Positions 7,352-13,823 of a stretch of 22,206 nt of DNA are shown piece by piece. The notes beneath the pieces were generated by a model that saw only the letters and a list, made by a program, of their open reading frames with translations, was not told the DNA's origin and did not search any database. The DNA comes from a virus. Position 1 is the stretch's first letter. The number at the start of each line of letters is the position of its first letter. The stretch lies in IMG/VR virus record IMGVR_UViG_3300015374_000074, positions 1 to 22,206 of that record; one strand, given 5' to 3'. Position numbers and translations under genes: made by a program.

Positions 7352-7738
7352 TCAGCCCATAATCTTGTTCAGTGCCGCCTCGACGAGCGCGCGCAGCCCT
7401 TCATGTTCGCGCAGGTACGCCGAGCGGCCCATGGTACAGTCGCATTGGCCGGCGCCGCCTAGGCCCTCCGGATAGGGCGCGCTGCCATATGGCGTCACCC
7501 GCATGTGGACGCGCCGGTAGGCATCCTCGCGCCGTGAGCGCTGAATCAGGTCAATGATGGCCGCCTCGCGCGCCTGATAGCTGCTCAACTGATCCTGCAG
7601 AGCGATGATCTCGCGGCGCATCTGCAGATTGTCGGCATGCAGGCACTCGATCTCGATCTCGTCGCCGGGATCATTCGGTGCCGGCTTCGTCTCGCCGGGA
7701 TCGCTGGGCTTCGGCTTTGTGTCATCAAACGGTGTCAT
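7352..7738 (-). CDS. Hypothetical protein with Pro-rich N-terminus and coiled coil
   Basis: 128 residues. The N-terminus has an imperfect repeat (KPKPSDPGETKPAPNDPGDE), likely disordered, followed by a predicted coiled coil (about residues 30-70, LQMRREIIALQDQLSSYQAR). The C-terminal third holds GAGQCDCTMG, with a paired Cys that could bind metal. It begins by an ATGA overlap with the 61-residue gene upstream and is followed one base later by the 62-residue gene. Function is unknown; membership in the methyltransferase operon suggests an accessory role. Confidence 0.72.
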   Translation of the reverse strand: MTPFDDTKPKPSDPGETKPAPNDPGDEIEIECLHADNLQMRREIIALQDQLSSYQAREAAIIDLIQRSRREDAYRRVHMRVTPYGSAPYPEGLGGAGQCDCTMGRSAYLREHEGLRALVEAALNKIMG

Positions 7739-7920
7739 GGTTCAGGCTCCTCCTTGGTTGATTTCGGCGGCCATAGCCGCATGATGTCCTCGCGCTTGAA
7801 ATACACGTCCTTGTAGATCGCGCCGGAGACGCCGACGATGCACAGTTGACCGTCGATTTCCGCGATGCGGGAGCCAGGTCCGCACTCTTCCGGCGGAATT
7901 ACCACTCGTTTCTTGCTCAT
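7735..7920 (-). CDS. Small hypothetical protein in methyltransferase operon
   Basis: 61 residues starting MSKKRVVIPPEECGPGSRIA. The start is fixed by an ATGA overlap with the stop of the cytosine methyltransferase, and the end by an ATGA overlap with the next gene. A short beta-rich core (IAEIDGQLCIVGVSGAIYKD) is followed by a charged tail. No domain recognised. The chain of three coupled overlaps downstream of the methyltransferase argues that these proteins are made together. Confidence 0.75.
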   Translation of the reverse strand: MSKKRVVIPPEECGPGSRIAEIDGQLCIVGVSGAIYKDVYFKREDIMRLWPPKSTKEEPEP

Positions 7921-9200
7921 GCGATGTCCTCCACCATATCGATGCGCTGGCAGATCCAGCGAACGCAGTTGACCGCCATGCCATTGCCGAGCGCCTTGTA
8001 GCGCGGGCCATCCGATTTGCGCCCCGGCAGGTCCGTGTAGCCATCCGGCAAGCCCATCAGGCGCTCGCACTCAAGCGGCGTCAGGCGCCGCACCGACGCC
8101 ATTGAGGCGACAGCAGGCGGGTGCGCCTTGGCGTTGAGGCCGTGGCAGGGATCGCCCGCTTGCGGCTTTGAGCGGTTGTCCCGGCTGGTGACCTGCGTCG
8201 TGTCGAAGGCGATCAGCGGCGTTCCGCGCCCGCTGCCGTCCTCGCTGGCATCGAAACCATCGGCGCGCAGCGAATGCGCGATGAGCGGCGCTCCGCGTCC
8301 GGTGCCGTCTTCAGTCGCGCAGCGGCATTGCGTGGAAAGGGAATGCGCGACGAACGTCTCGCTCTCGAAATCGAGGCGCCCATGCGGCCCGCCATGGGAA
8401 TTCCTGGCGGTGGCAACATCTATCGGGCCGCTGGTGTTGTTGCCGCCGAAAGCGATGTAGGCGCCATGGCCGTCCAGATCATTCTGGCGCTCGAGGCTAT
8501 GGCCGAGCGGCCCGGCGGCGCCCGCGATCAATCCGCCGTCGCAGTCGTCGCAGTCGAAGTCGGTGCCGAGACCGCCACCGCCGCGAGTGCGCGCTGCAAT
8601 GGTAGGGGCAAGGTCTTTCCCCGCTTCGCGGCGCGGCGCAGGATCCCCCGACAGGCTTTGGCGCTCAAGTAGTACCGCTGCGGCGCGTCGCCAGTCAGGA
8701 TGTCCGATAACGAACACACGCCGCCGGCGCTGCGGAACGGCTCGAGGATGGCTGTCCACTCGGACAAACTGAGCGTCAAGCACTCGCCAGGTCGCATGAT
8801 ACCCGAGTTCTGCCAAGCCCCGGAGCAGGGTGCCAAAGTCTGATCCACCGTTGGATGACAGGACACCGGGGACGTTCTCCCAGACCAGCCAGCGGGGCCG
8901 ATAGCGGCGAGCGATGGCAAGATAGGTGAGCATGAGGTTGCCACGTGGATCATCCAATCCCGCTCGCAGTCCGGCGATGCTGAAACTTTGGCAGGGGGTT
9001 CCGCCGGCCAAAACGTCAATTGCGTGGTCGGGCCAGGACTCATAGTTGCGGATGTCTCCATGGTTGGGGATGCCTGGATAGTGGTGGCGAATCACCGCCG
9101 AGGGGAATTTCTCGTTCTCAGCAAAGAACACCGGCGCCCAGCTGCTCGGCACGCCAGCGGAGAAGCACTCGATGCCTGAACAGACGGTGGCGTAGCGCAT
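7917..9200 (-). CDS. DNA (cytosine-5) methyltransferase
   Basis: A 427-residue C5-cytosine methyltransferase, which transfers a methyl group from SAM to cytosine in DNA. Visible motifs: SAM-binding CSGIECFSAG (7-16), the catalytic PCQ loop GGTPCQSFS with Cys70, ENVPG (108-112), QRRRRVFVIG (157-166), and the C-terminal RRLTPLECERLMG (371-383) and ALGNGMAVNC (403-412). The variable target-recognition region (about 170-365) is long, Gly/Asp-rich and holds a repeat, EDGTGRGAPLIA (297-308) and EDGSGRGTPLIA (320-331). No restriction endonuclease is seen nearby, so it is probably a solitary phage enzyme protecting against host restriction. It is transcribed divergently from 9306. Confidence 0.96.
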   Translation of the reverse strand: MRYATVCSGIECFSAGVPSSWAPVFFAENEKFPSAVIRHHYPGIPNHGDIRNYESWPDHAIDVLAGGTPCQSFSIAGLRAGLDDPRGNLMLTYLAIARRYRPRWLVWENVPGVLSSNGGSDFGTLLRGLAELGYHATWRVLDAQFVRVDSHPRAVPQRRRRVFVIGHPDWRRAAAVLLERQSLSGDPAPRREAGKDLAPTIAARTRGGGGLGTDFDCDDCDGGLIAGAAGPLGHSLERQNDLDGHGAYIAFGGNNTSGPIDVATARNSHGGPHGRLDFESETFVAHSLSTQCRCATEDGTGRGAPLIAHSLRADGFDASEDGSGRGTPLIAFDTTQVTSRDNRSKPQAGDPCHGLNAKAHPPAVASMASVRRLTPLECERLMGLPDGYTDLPGRKSDGPRYKALGNGMAVNCVRWICQRIDMVEDIA

Positions 9201-9225
9201 GCGGCATCTTCGCTGCCTTACCCAT

Positions 9226-9246
9226 AGGTGTCAATCGTTGACACCT
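9226..9246. promoter_or_regulatory. Perfect 9-bp inverted repeat, divergent operator/promoter
   Basis: AGGTGTCAA (9226-9234) and TTGACACCT (9238-9246) are perfect inverted arms around TCG. The site lies between the divergent methyltransferase (start 9200) and the 9306 gene. Each arm contains a TTGACA -35 box, one for each direction, so a dimeric regulator bound here could control both. Confidence 0.7.
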
Positions 9247-9266
9247 GCAAGCAGACCCCCTATCTG
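9238..9266 (+). promoter_or_regulatory. Putative promoter for the 9306-10158 operon
   Basis: TTGACA (9238-9243), a 17-base spacer and TATCTG (9261-9266), about 40 bases before the start codon at 9306. Confidence 0.6.
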
Positions 9267-9289
9267 TTGACCACGGGCAATGGAGCCCG

Positions 9290-9298
9290 ACATGGAGA
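9290..9298 (+). promoter_or_regulatory. ACATGGAGA leader / ribosome site
   Basis: ACATGGAGA followed by ACACCCA and then ATG 9306. The ATG inside the leader is out of frame here, which supports the GGAGA acting as ribosome site for 9306. The same leader precedes 13860, 17493 and 17680. Confidence 0.65.
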
Positions 9299-9305
9299 AC
9301 ACCCA

Positions 9306-9758
9306 ATGCTGACCTTCCCGCAGTTCCAACAGAGCAAGAAATGGTCCGACAATGTCCACGCCGAGCTCAACGGCCACTATGGCGACGATCCGGTCATCCC
9401 CGGCTTCATCTATGACGACGGCCACATCGAGAAGCACGACGACGACTACTATCTGGTCATCGGGCGCGAGGCTTGGCTCGACAAAGACCTGACCAAACTG
9501 GAGCGCATCCTGTGGTCGCAGTGGTATCTGGCGGAACTCAATGATGAGGAGGCGCATCTGCGTAAGGACGACGGCACCCTCGATGACTACATCGTCGGCG
9601 CTTGCGATTCCTATGGCATCGAGGTCGATGGCGATGCCTTCGCGGCGTTGTTCTCGGGCCGCGAGGAATGGTTGCCTGAGATCGTGGAAGGTATGATGCG
9701 GGCCTACCTGATGGAGCGCCGCCGCCGCATTCTGATGGGGGATTATTCCAATGCCTGA
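9306..9758 (+). CDS. Hypothetical acidic phage protein
   Basis: 150 residues from ATG 9306, beginning MLTFPQFQQSKKWSDNVHAE. I chose 9306 over an in-frame upstream TTG at 9228 because the latter lies inside the promoter and because the ACATGGAGA leader is correctly spaced from 9306. The protein is acidic and Tyr/Trp-rich (YDDGHIEKHDDDYYLVIGRE), with a basic end (MERRRRILMGDYSNA). No transmembrane segment or known domain. It is the first gene of a two-gene operon and overlaps the next by 8 bases. Function unknown; its promoter is controlled by the operator shared with the divergent cytosine methyltransferase. Confidence 0.82.
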   Translation: MLTFPQFQQSKKWSDNVHAELNGHYGDDPVIPGFIYDDGHIEKHDDDYYLVIGREAWLDKDLTKLERILWSQWYLAELNDEEAHLRKDDGTLDDYIVGACDSYGIEVDGDAFAALFSGREEWLPEIVEGMMRAYLMERRRRILMGDYSNA

Positions 9759-10158
9759 TCAACCGAGCTTCGACAGCTTCGTCGCCTTCAAGTCGGCACA
9801 ATGCGATTACTACCGCTCACTGCACGACAATCCGGGATTTCAGGGCGCCGCGGCCCGGCTCGCCCTGACCATCCGCTTCCAGATGTTCGAATGGCTGGAT
9901 GGCGAGATGCGCCGCAAGACCCGGCCCGATCACCTGCTCGATGCCATGGCGACGATGCTGGCCACGTCGGCCGGCGAGTTGACACAGTCGGTTCGCCATA
10001 CCTGTGAGCGCCAAGTCAACGGCGAACCGCCGCCCTTGGGCATGTGGGGCGAGATGGTCAAACACGTCTTTGAGCAGGAGTTCGACAGCATCATAAACGC
10101 CGAGCGCGACGGCTTCGTGATCGAGGTCAAGGGCGGCAAGTCGCTGCGCGACGCATGA
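9751..10158 (+). CDS. Hypothetical helical protein
   Basis: 135 residues, MPDQPSFDSFVAFKSAQCDY at the start, mostly helical with FQMFEWLDGEMRRKTRPDHL and a conserved-looking middle. It overlaps its upstream neighbour by 8 bases and is followed by an intrinsic terminator that ends the operon. No domain is recognised, and I see no signal peptide or membrane segment. Confidence 0.78.
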   Translation: MPDQPSFDSFVAFKSAQCDYYRSLHDNPGFQGAAARLALTIRFQMFEWLDGEMRRKTRPDHLLDAMATMLATSAGELTQSVRHTCERQVNGEPPPLGMWGEMVKHVFEQEFDSIINAERDGFVIEVKGGKSLRDA

Positions 10159-10203
10159 GTTAATCGGTCCGAAATAACGCGTACTGCACATCGGGCCGGT
10201 TGG

Positions 10204-10238
10204 GCGGCGAGGTTTCATCCATGGGCCTCGCCGCTTTT
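10204..10238 (+). terminator. Intrinsic (Rho-independent) terminator
   Basis: GCGGCGAGG (10204-10212) and CCTCGCCGC (10226-10234) form a perfect 9-bp GC-rich stem with a 13-base loop, followed by TTTT (10235-10238). It lies 46 bases after the stop of the 9751-10158 gene. Confidence 0.85.
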
Positions 10239-10280
10239 GATTCCGGCCGGAAACTGGTGTTTTCCTATTTCCGGCCTTTC

Positions 10281-10374
10281 CGGTTGACATGGTCAGATCA
10301 GAATTTTCCCGGATCTGATTTGACCATTCGGGCGTCAAGCGAAATCCGCAATTTTCGCGAAATAGTGTCAACCG
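10281..10374. repeat. Nested inverted repeats with TTGAC half-sites
   Basis: Outer arms CGGTTGACA (10281-10289) and TGTCAACCG (10366-10374) are perfect inverted copies. Between them, 14-base arms at 10289-10302 (ATGGTCAGATCAGA) and 10314-10327 (TCTGATTTGACCAT) pair at 13 of 14 positions around an 11-base loop. Further TTGAC/GTCAA half-sites lie at about 10334 and 10391. Confidence 0.65.
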
Positions 10375-10460
10375 AAATGCGGGGCAGCCGTTGACGCTTA
10401 ATTGGCAGATTTGCCATTTAACCGTAGCAGGCGACGCAACTGGGCCAGTTGGCGCGCGTC

Positions 10461-10487
10461 TGTTGCCCATGTTGCCCATGTTGCCCG
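10461..10487. repeat. Triplicated 9-mer TGTTGCCCA
   Basis: Three adjacent copies: TGTTGCCCA (10461-10469), TGTTGCCCA (10470-10478), TGTTGCCCG (10479-10487). Confidence 0.85.
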
Positions 10488-10539
10488 GCATCTGGGGCCG
10501 CGCCGTCTTGAATCAAGATTGCGAATGAACCGGGAACAA

Positions 10540-10566
10540 GCGGACGCTGCGGACGGTGCGGACGCA
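10540..10566. repeat. Triplicated 9-mer GCGGACGST
   Basis: GCGGACGCT (10540-10548), GCGGACGGT (10549-10557), GCGGACGCA (10558-10566). Confidence 0.8.
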
Positions 10567-10585
10567 GGTTTGCCGGGTGATTCTG

Positions 10586-10612
10586 GTGAACGACGTGAAC
10601 GAGGTGAAGGAT
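10586..10612. repeat. Triplicated 9-mer GTGAACGAS
   Basis: GTGAACGAC (10586-10594), GTGAACGAG (10595-10603), GTGAAGGAT (10604-10612). The GTGAAC core resembles the type I iterons (GGTGAACAG) bound by the phage P4 alpha replication protein, as I recall them; homology is not shown. Confidence 0.75.
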
Positions 10613-10696
10613 TTGCTATGCGCGCTCCCTACGCGCGACAGACCTGGCGCTCCGTTCCTGATTCATTCACGGAAAGTTAGAATAGCCCCCTTGATT

Positions 10697-11014
10697 TTAA
10701 CCGCCGCGCAGTTCTTTCAGCGTGTGGTCCACGATTACCCGGATATCGGTTAATTCGAACGCGGCCACCGGGATCTGGGCCAGGATGCCCTCCAGTGCCT
10801 CAAACGCGATGACCATATGGGCATGCTGCTCCAGCATCTCGGCGGTGATTTCGATCACCTTCCGGATCGAGCGGATTTCCTCGAGCATATCGCGCTCGCT
10901 CCGTGGGCTTCCTGTGGGCATGGCGGGCTCCTTGGCGGGCTTCGGCCGGCGCTTGTAGGCCAGATGGCGGGCGCGCGAGCGCAAGGCCTGTTGGGCTTTG
11001 GAATAGCGTTTCAT
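10697..11014 (-). CDS. Hypothetical helical protein
   Basis: 105 residues from ATG 11014, which overlaps the stop of the upstream gene as ATGA; a longer in-frame ORF from 11215 is rejected because it lies over the neighbour. The N-terminal 35 residues are very basic (MKRYSKAQQALRSRARHLAY), the rest amphipathic helix (DMLEEIRSIRKVIEITAEML). It is the last gene of the VapE operon. No family recognised. A nucleic-acid-binding accessory role is possible from the basic N-terminus. Confidence 0.72.
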   Translation of the reverse strand: MKRYSKAQQALRSRARHLAYKRRPKPAKEPAMPTGSPRSERDMLEEIRSIRKVIEITAEMLEQHAHMVIAFEALEGILAQIPVAAFELTDIRVIVDHTLKELRGG

Positions 11015-11439
11015 AGCATCGAGGGCTGCTTGATGTGGCGGAAGGCCTCGATCTGCCGGGCCAGCGTCGCCAGGCGCTGCCGGCGCTCGTTGAGATCGGC
11101 CTTGCGGCGCGCGTAGCGGGCCAGCATCGGGCCATGCTGGCGGCGCAGGGCATCGAGGCGGGCGCGAATCCGCTCGCGCTTCTCCTTGGCCGCCGGCGTC
11201 ATGTCGACCAGCCACTGGAGCTTGGAAGGCTCCTCCTCGAGGTGGCGGGCGGCATATTGCGGATTGCCCCAGGCACGCCCGAGTTCCTGCAGCAGGTGAT
11301 CGCGCTCGGAGAGCACCGGCTCGGCCTCGAGTTGGGCGGCGGAAAGCCGGAGGCTGGCGTCGGCGGTTTCGGCCATGAGGGCATCGAAGTCAGCGACGAG
11401 GCGCTGGTAGTCGGCCAGGGTGAAGAGCTTTGAGGGCAT
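11011..11439 (-). CDS. Hypothetical coiled-coil protein
   Basis: 142 residues rich in Ala, Leu, Arg and Glu, with two likely coiled-coil stretches: about residues 5-55 (LADYQRLVADFDALMAETAD) and 85-135 (KEKRERIRARLDALRRQHGP). No catalytic motif. It starts at ATG 11439 with a weak ribosome site and is coupled to the following gene by ATGA. An iteron-rich 226-base gap separates it from vapE upstream, so it may be expressed from the same message. Function unknown. Confidence 0.75.
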   Translation of the reverse strand: MPSKLFTLADYQRLVADFDALMAETADASLRLSAAQLEAEPVLSERDHLLQELGRAWGNPQYAARHLEEEPSKLQWLVDMTPAAKEKRERIRARLDALRRQHGPMLARYARRKADLNERRQRLATLARQIEAFRHIKQPSML

Positions 11440-11484
11440 AAGTGTCCCAAAATGGCACAGGTCGGGGTTCTTAAAGGGTGCCGG

Positions 11485-11668
11485 GTGTCATGTGTGTCAC
11501 GTGTGCCATGTGTGTCGGGGTACTTCCTATATTATCCTCTTTCTCTCTCTCTCTCTCTCTCTCTAATAAGGAAAGACATGTCACACGTGTCACTAGACAC
11601 TTAAGTAATCGGCACGGCACGAAAAAGGGATGTCAAGCCGACGTGTCACCACGCGTCACCACGTGTCA
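11485..11668. repeat. Iteron-flanked AT/CT-rich segment, candidate replication origin
   Basis: Left side: GTGTCATGT (11485), GTGTCACGT (11494), GTGCCATGT (11503) and a degenerate GTGTCGGGG (11512), a strict 9-base period. Right side, in the same orientation: ATGTCA at 11578 and 11630, GTGTCA at 11587, 11643 and 11663, GCGTCA at 11653. Between them lies an AT-rich stretch (CTATATTAT) and a 23-base TC dinucleotide tract (11542-11564). The last iteron includes the vapE stop codon. Origins with iterons on both sides of an AT-rich core, next to a helicase/initiator gene, are known from SaPI-type islands; the origin call here is inference. Confidence 0.6.
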
Positions 11669-12976
11669 CAAGCCCTCCAAATCTTTCAGGTCACGCTGCG
11701 CCCTCTCGCGCGTCCAGTATCTTTCATGCCTGGAGCGCTTCCGCTCCCAGCCGAGCTTCTTCATGATGGCGCCGATGCGCTTATAGACGGGGCCGGAGAG
11801 ATTGAAATTGCTGATGTCGAGCCATTCGCAGATGTCTTCGCGTTTAACGATTGTCCAATCATCGCTCTGCTTGGCGATGATCTCCTCCCATGCATCCGCC
11901 TCCTGGCGGGCTTCCTGCTCGGCCAGGATGAAGCGCTCAAAGATGGGCGCCGGCCAATGCCGCTTCTTTTGGATCATGATCCAGTCGGCTGCTTCCGCGA
12001 ACAGCTGATCGCGGTCGCGCGTGAGCCCTTCAAGGTCGATGGTGCCGCATTTGACCGGCCAGAAGCGGCGTCCGCCGGTGGTGTCGCGCAGGTAGGTGTC
12101 CTCGTTGGTGGTGCCGATCAGGACGCAGGATCGGCGCTCCTGGCCGGGCAATTTGGCATAGGGGCGGCGGTAGTCTTCGACCTGGCGGCTCAGAAACGAT
12201 TTGAGGCGGTTGATTTCGCCGCGATTGTGGGAGGCGAGTTCTGAGTCCTCCACCAACCATTTGCCGGCCAGGAATGCCGAGACATCCTTATCGTTGTGGC
12301 CGTCCAAGGCGGGCATGTTATCGCCAAACCAGTCGCCGCCGAGGATGCGGCAGGCTTGGCTCTTGCCGATGCCTTGGGCGCCCTCGAGCACGACCATGTA
12401 GTCGCATTTGCAACCCGGATCGTAGATGCGGGCGACCATCGAACCGAGAAAGCAGCGCGAGATTTCCTGCAGGTAGTCGACGCTGTTCGCCGTGGCATCG
12501 AAATAGTGGGAAAACAGGTAGCTCATCCGGTACTCGCCATCCCAGACGAGGCTGTCGAGATACTGGATAACCGGATGGACGCCGATTTGCTGGCATCGGT
12601 AATCGACGGCATTGCGGATGAGTTCTAGCCCGATGGTCGGGAATTCGAAGTGCTGCACGTAGATCTGGGTATGCAGATAGTCGGCATCGGTGAGGCGGAC
12701 ATAGCCGGTGAGCGCTTCGCCGTCGAATTCGGCCATGCCTGGGATCCATTGCAGAAGCACCGGGGCTTGGTCCATCTCATTGAAGCCGAAGCAATGGCTG
12801 AGGAACGGATCCTCCGCAAAGAGGATCTTCAGGTTGTGGAGGTTTTTAAGCGGCTTGCCCTTGGCGCCGCACTGAAACCTGGCGCGCCAATCATTCGCGG
12901 AGAGGGCCTTCGCACGGGTTTGGGCAATCCGGGCGAAGGGGTCTTCGATCCGGCCAAGGCGGACAATGTCGGGCAT
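11666..12976 (-). CDS. VapE-family (virulence-associated E) SF3-like helicase/ATPase
   Basis: 436 residues. The ATPase domain shows Walker A EGAQGIGKS (198-206), the acidic strand WLVEDSEL (240-247) and the family signature GTTNEDTYLRD followed by GGRRFWPV (288-308). These match the VapE/PF05272 group found in phages and phage satellites, where they act in DNA replication, often with a primase. No primase motif is visible in the N-terminal 130 residues, so this is a helicase-only form. The C-terminus (KREDICEWLDISNFNLSGPV onward) resembles a winged-helix DNA-binding region that could bind the adjacent iterons. AAGGA precedes ATG 12976. It follows the VRR-NUC gene by 83 bases. Confidence 0.92.
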   Translation of the reverse strand: MPDIVRLGRIEDPFARIAQTRAKALSANDWRARFQCGAKGKPLKNLHNLKILFAEDPFLSHCFGFNEMDQAPVLLQWIPGMAEFDGEALTGYVRLTDADYLHTQIYVQHFEFPTIGLELIRNAVDYRCQQIGVHPVIQYLDSLVWDGEYRMSYLFSHYFDATANSVDYLQEISRCFLGSMVARIYDPGCKCDYMVVLEGAQGIGKSQACRILGGDWFGDNMPALDGHNDKDVSAFLAGKWLVEDSELASHNRGEINRLKSFLSRQVEDYRRPYAKLPGQERRSCVLIGTTNEDTYLRDTTGGRRFWPVKCGTIDLEGLTRDRDQLFAEAADWIMIQKKRHWPAPIFERFILAEQEARQEADAWEEIIAKQSDDWTIVKREDICEWLDISNFNLSGPVYKRIGAIMKKLGWERKRSRHERYWTRERAQRDLKDLEGL

Positions 12977-13059
12977 GAGAGCGATTCCTTGGGGCTGAAA
13001 CCGTCATCTTAAGCCGCCATGCCTTGCTCGCAAGCAGCCCAAAACGCGAATATCCACCG

Positions 13060-13515
13060 CTAAGAAGCGCTGTCCCGTTTTGGCACAATGGCGGCGCTGG
13101 TCCGGATGCGCAGCATGTCCCAATTTTCCAGAATCGTCAGGGCGTCCCCGAAACTGCGGGCGACCGCGGCATCGCCGCCGGTGGCCAGCACCAGGGTCTG
13201 GAAGCGCACTTGCTCGGGTGTCGTGCGCCCGGCCTTGGTCTTCAGTTCAAGGGCGAACAGACGGTTTCGAAAGATGAACAGCAGGTCGGAGATCCCCGGC
13301 CTGACCCCCATGGCCTTCAGCTTGCGGGCGGTCTCTACGGAGCGCAGTTCGCCGTTCGGCGTATGCCACCAAAACAGATTTGGTTTACCGAATAACTCAA
13401 GATGGTGAACGACGGCGATATGGATGGAGGATTCCTTGGCGTCTGACTGCTGCTTGCGCCATTCCTTGACGGAATAGGTGAGGTCGAAGAGCTTCGGCTG
13501 CTTAGGCCGGGCCAT
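13060..13515 (-). CDS. VRR-NUC domain nuclease
   Basis: 151 residues of the PD-(D/E)XK superfamily. Visible pattern: TPNGELRS (52-59), GVRPGISDLLF with Asp77, ELK with Glu90 and Lys92, and GRTTPEQ with Gln102, the order expected of stand-alone phage VRR-NUC proteins. These probably cut branched or flap DNA during replication or recombination; related stand-alone enzymes act as Holliday-junction resolvases. The ATG overlaps the TGA of the upstream regulator by one base (TGATG). It lies upstream of vapE in the same direction, which supports a replication role. Confidence 0.93.
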   Translation of the reverse strand: MARPKQPKLFDLTYSVKEWRKQQSDAKESSIHIAVVHHLELFGKPNLFWWHTPNGELRSVETARKLKAMGVRPGISDLLFIFRNRLFALELKTKAGRTTPEQVRFQTLVLATGGDAAVARSFGDALTILENWDMLRIRTSAAIVPKRDSAS

Positions 13516-13730
13516 CAGAACAGGTCGGGGCGCAATTCGCGGGCCGAGACGCGGCCTTGCGTCGCCTTATCGATGGCGAGCGCCATCTTGGGCGAGATGC
13601 CGTCATGCAGGCGGCCGGTGCGGGCTTTCCAGATGGCGTGCTGGGAATAGCCGGTGGCTTCGGCCAGGGCGCGCTCCGACGAGAACAGGGCAATGGCGTC
13701 TTCGATGGATTTGGTGGCGGGTTTCTTCAT
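13515..13730 (-). CDS. Cro/YdaS-like HTH regulator
   Basis: 71 residues. FSSERALAEATGYSQHAIWK is a helix-turn-helix typical of Cro/YdaS proteins, and the C-terminal ARELRPDLF is the ending commonly seen in that family. An AAGGA ribosome site lies about 6-7 bases before ATG 13730. As the first gene of the replication operon, divergent from the recombination operon, it is well placed to be the Cro-like switch acting on the 13731-13859 region, where a TTGACACC site lies. No partner repressor gene was identified next to it. Confidence 0.88.
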   Translation of the reverse strand: MKKPATKSIEDAIALFSSERALAEATGYSQHAIWKARTGRLHDGISPKMALAIDKATQGRVSARELRPDLF

Positions 13731-13760
13731 CGCGGGTTCCTTGGCGTTTCCCGGATTCAG

Positions 13761-13766
13761 ATAATA
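13761..13766 (-). promoter_or_regulatory. Putative -10 box for the cro/VRR-NUC/vapE operon
   Basis: TATTAT on the minus strand, about 30 bases before ATG 13730. The -35 is weak (CTGTTG at 17 bases), so an activator may be needed. Confidence 0.4.
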
Positions 13767-13794
13767 CGAACCCGGCCTGCGGGCAACAGGGCGA

Positions 13795-13823
13795 TTGACA
13801 CCTGCGGGTCAAGGGGGGCATGA
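13795..13823 (+). promoter_or_regulatory. Putative operator/promoter of the recombination operon
   Basis: TTGACACC at 13795-13802 provides a -35 box (TTGACA); a 17-base spacer leads to a poor -10 (GCATGA). The stretch ACCTGCGGGT (13800-13809) is the exact reverse complement of ACCCGCAGGT at 5730-5739. Confidence 0.5.

Larger units (their letters stand above)
10239..10696. other. Gene-free interval between convergent operons
   Basis: No convincing coding region in about 460 bases. It contains a 12-bp perfect palindrome TTCCGGCCGGAA (10241-10252), an inverted-repeat cluster with TTGAC half-sites (10281-10395), the 10-bp palindrome TTTCGCGAAA (10353-10362), and three separate triplicated 9-bp repeats (10461-10612). 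As it lies between the ends of two operons, ordinary promoters are not expected here. Candidate roles include an origin, a recombination or packaging site, or a small RNA locus. Confidence 0.55.

Noticed and set aside
9817-10491. Minus-strand 224-residue open frame reaching into the repeat interval
   Set aside because: Its C-terminal half is the shadow of the 9751-10158 gene and its N-terminus is encoded by 9-mer repeats; no motif.
10402-10680. Plus-strand 92-residue open frame with HVAHVA-type repeats
   Set aside because: TTG start without ribosome site; the repeats come from the 9-mer arrays, and no family is evident.
10461-11670. CRISPR array
   Set aside because: Repeat units are 9 bases and directly adjacent, without unique spacers; no cas genes.
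11478-11786. Plus-strand 102-residue open frame across the CT tract
   Set aside because: Encodes SLSLSLS from the TC repeat and runs antisense into vapE; no start signal.
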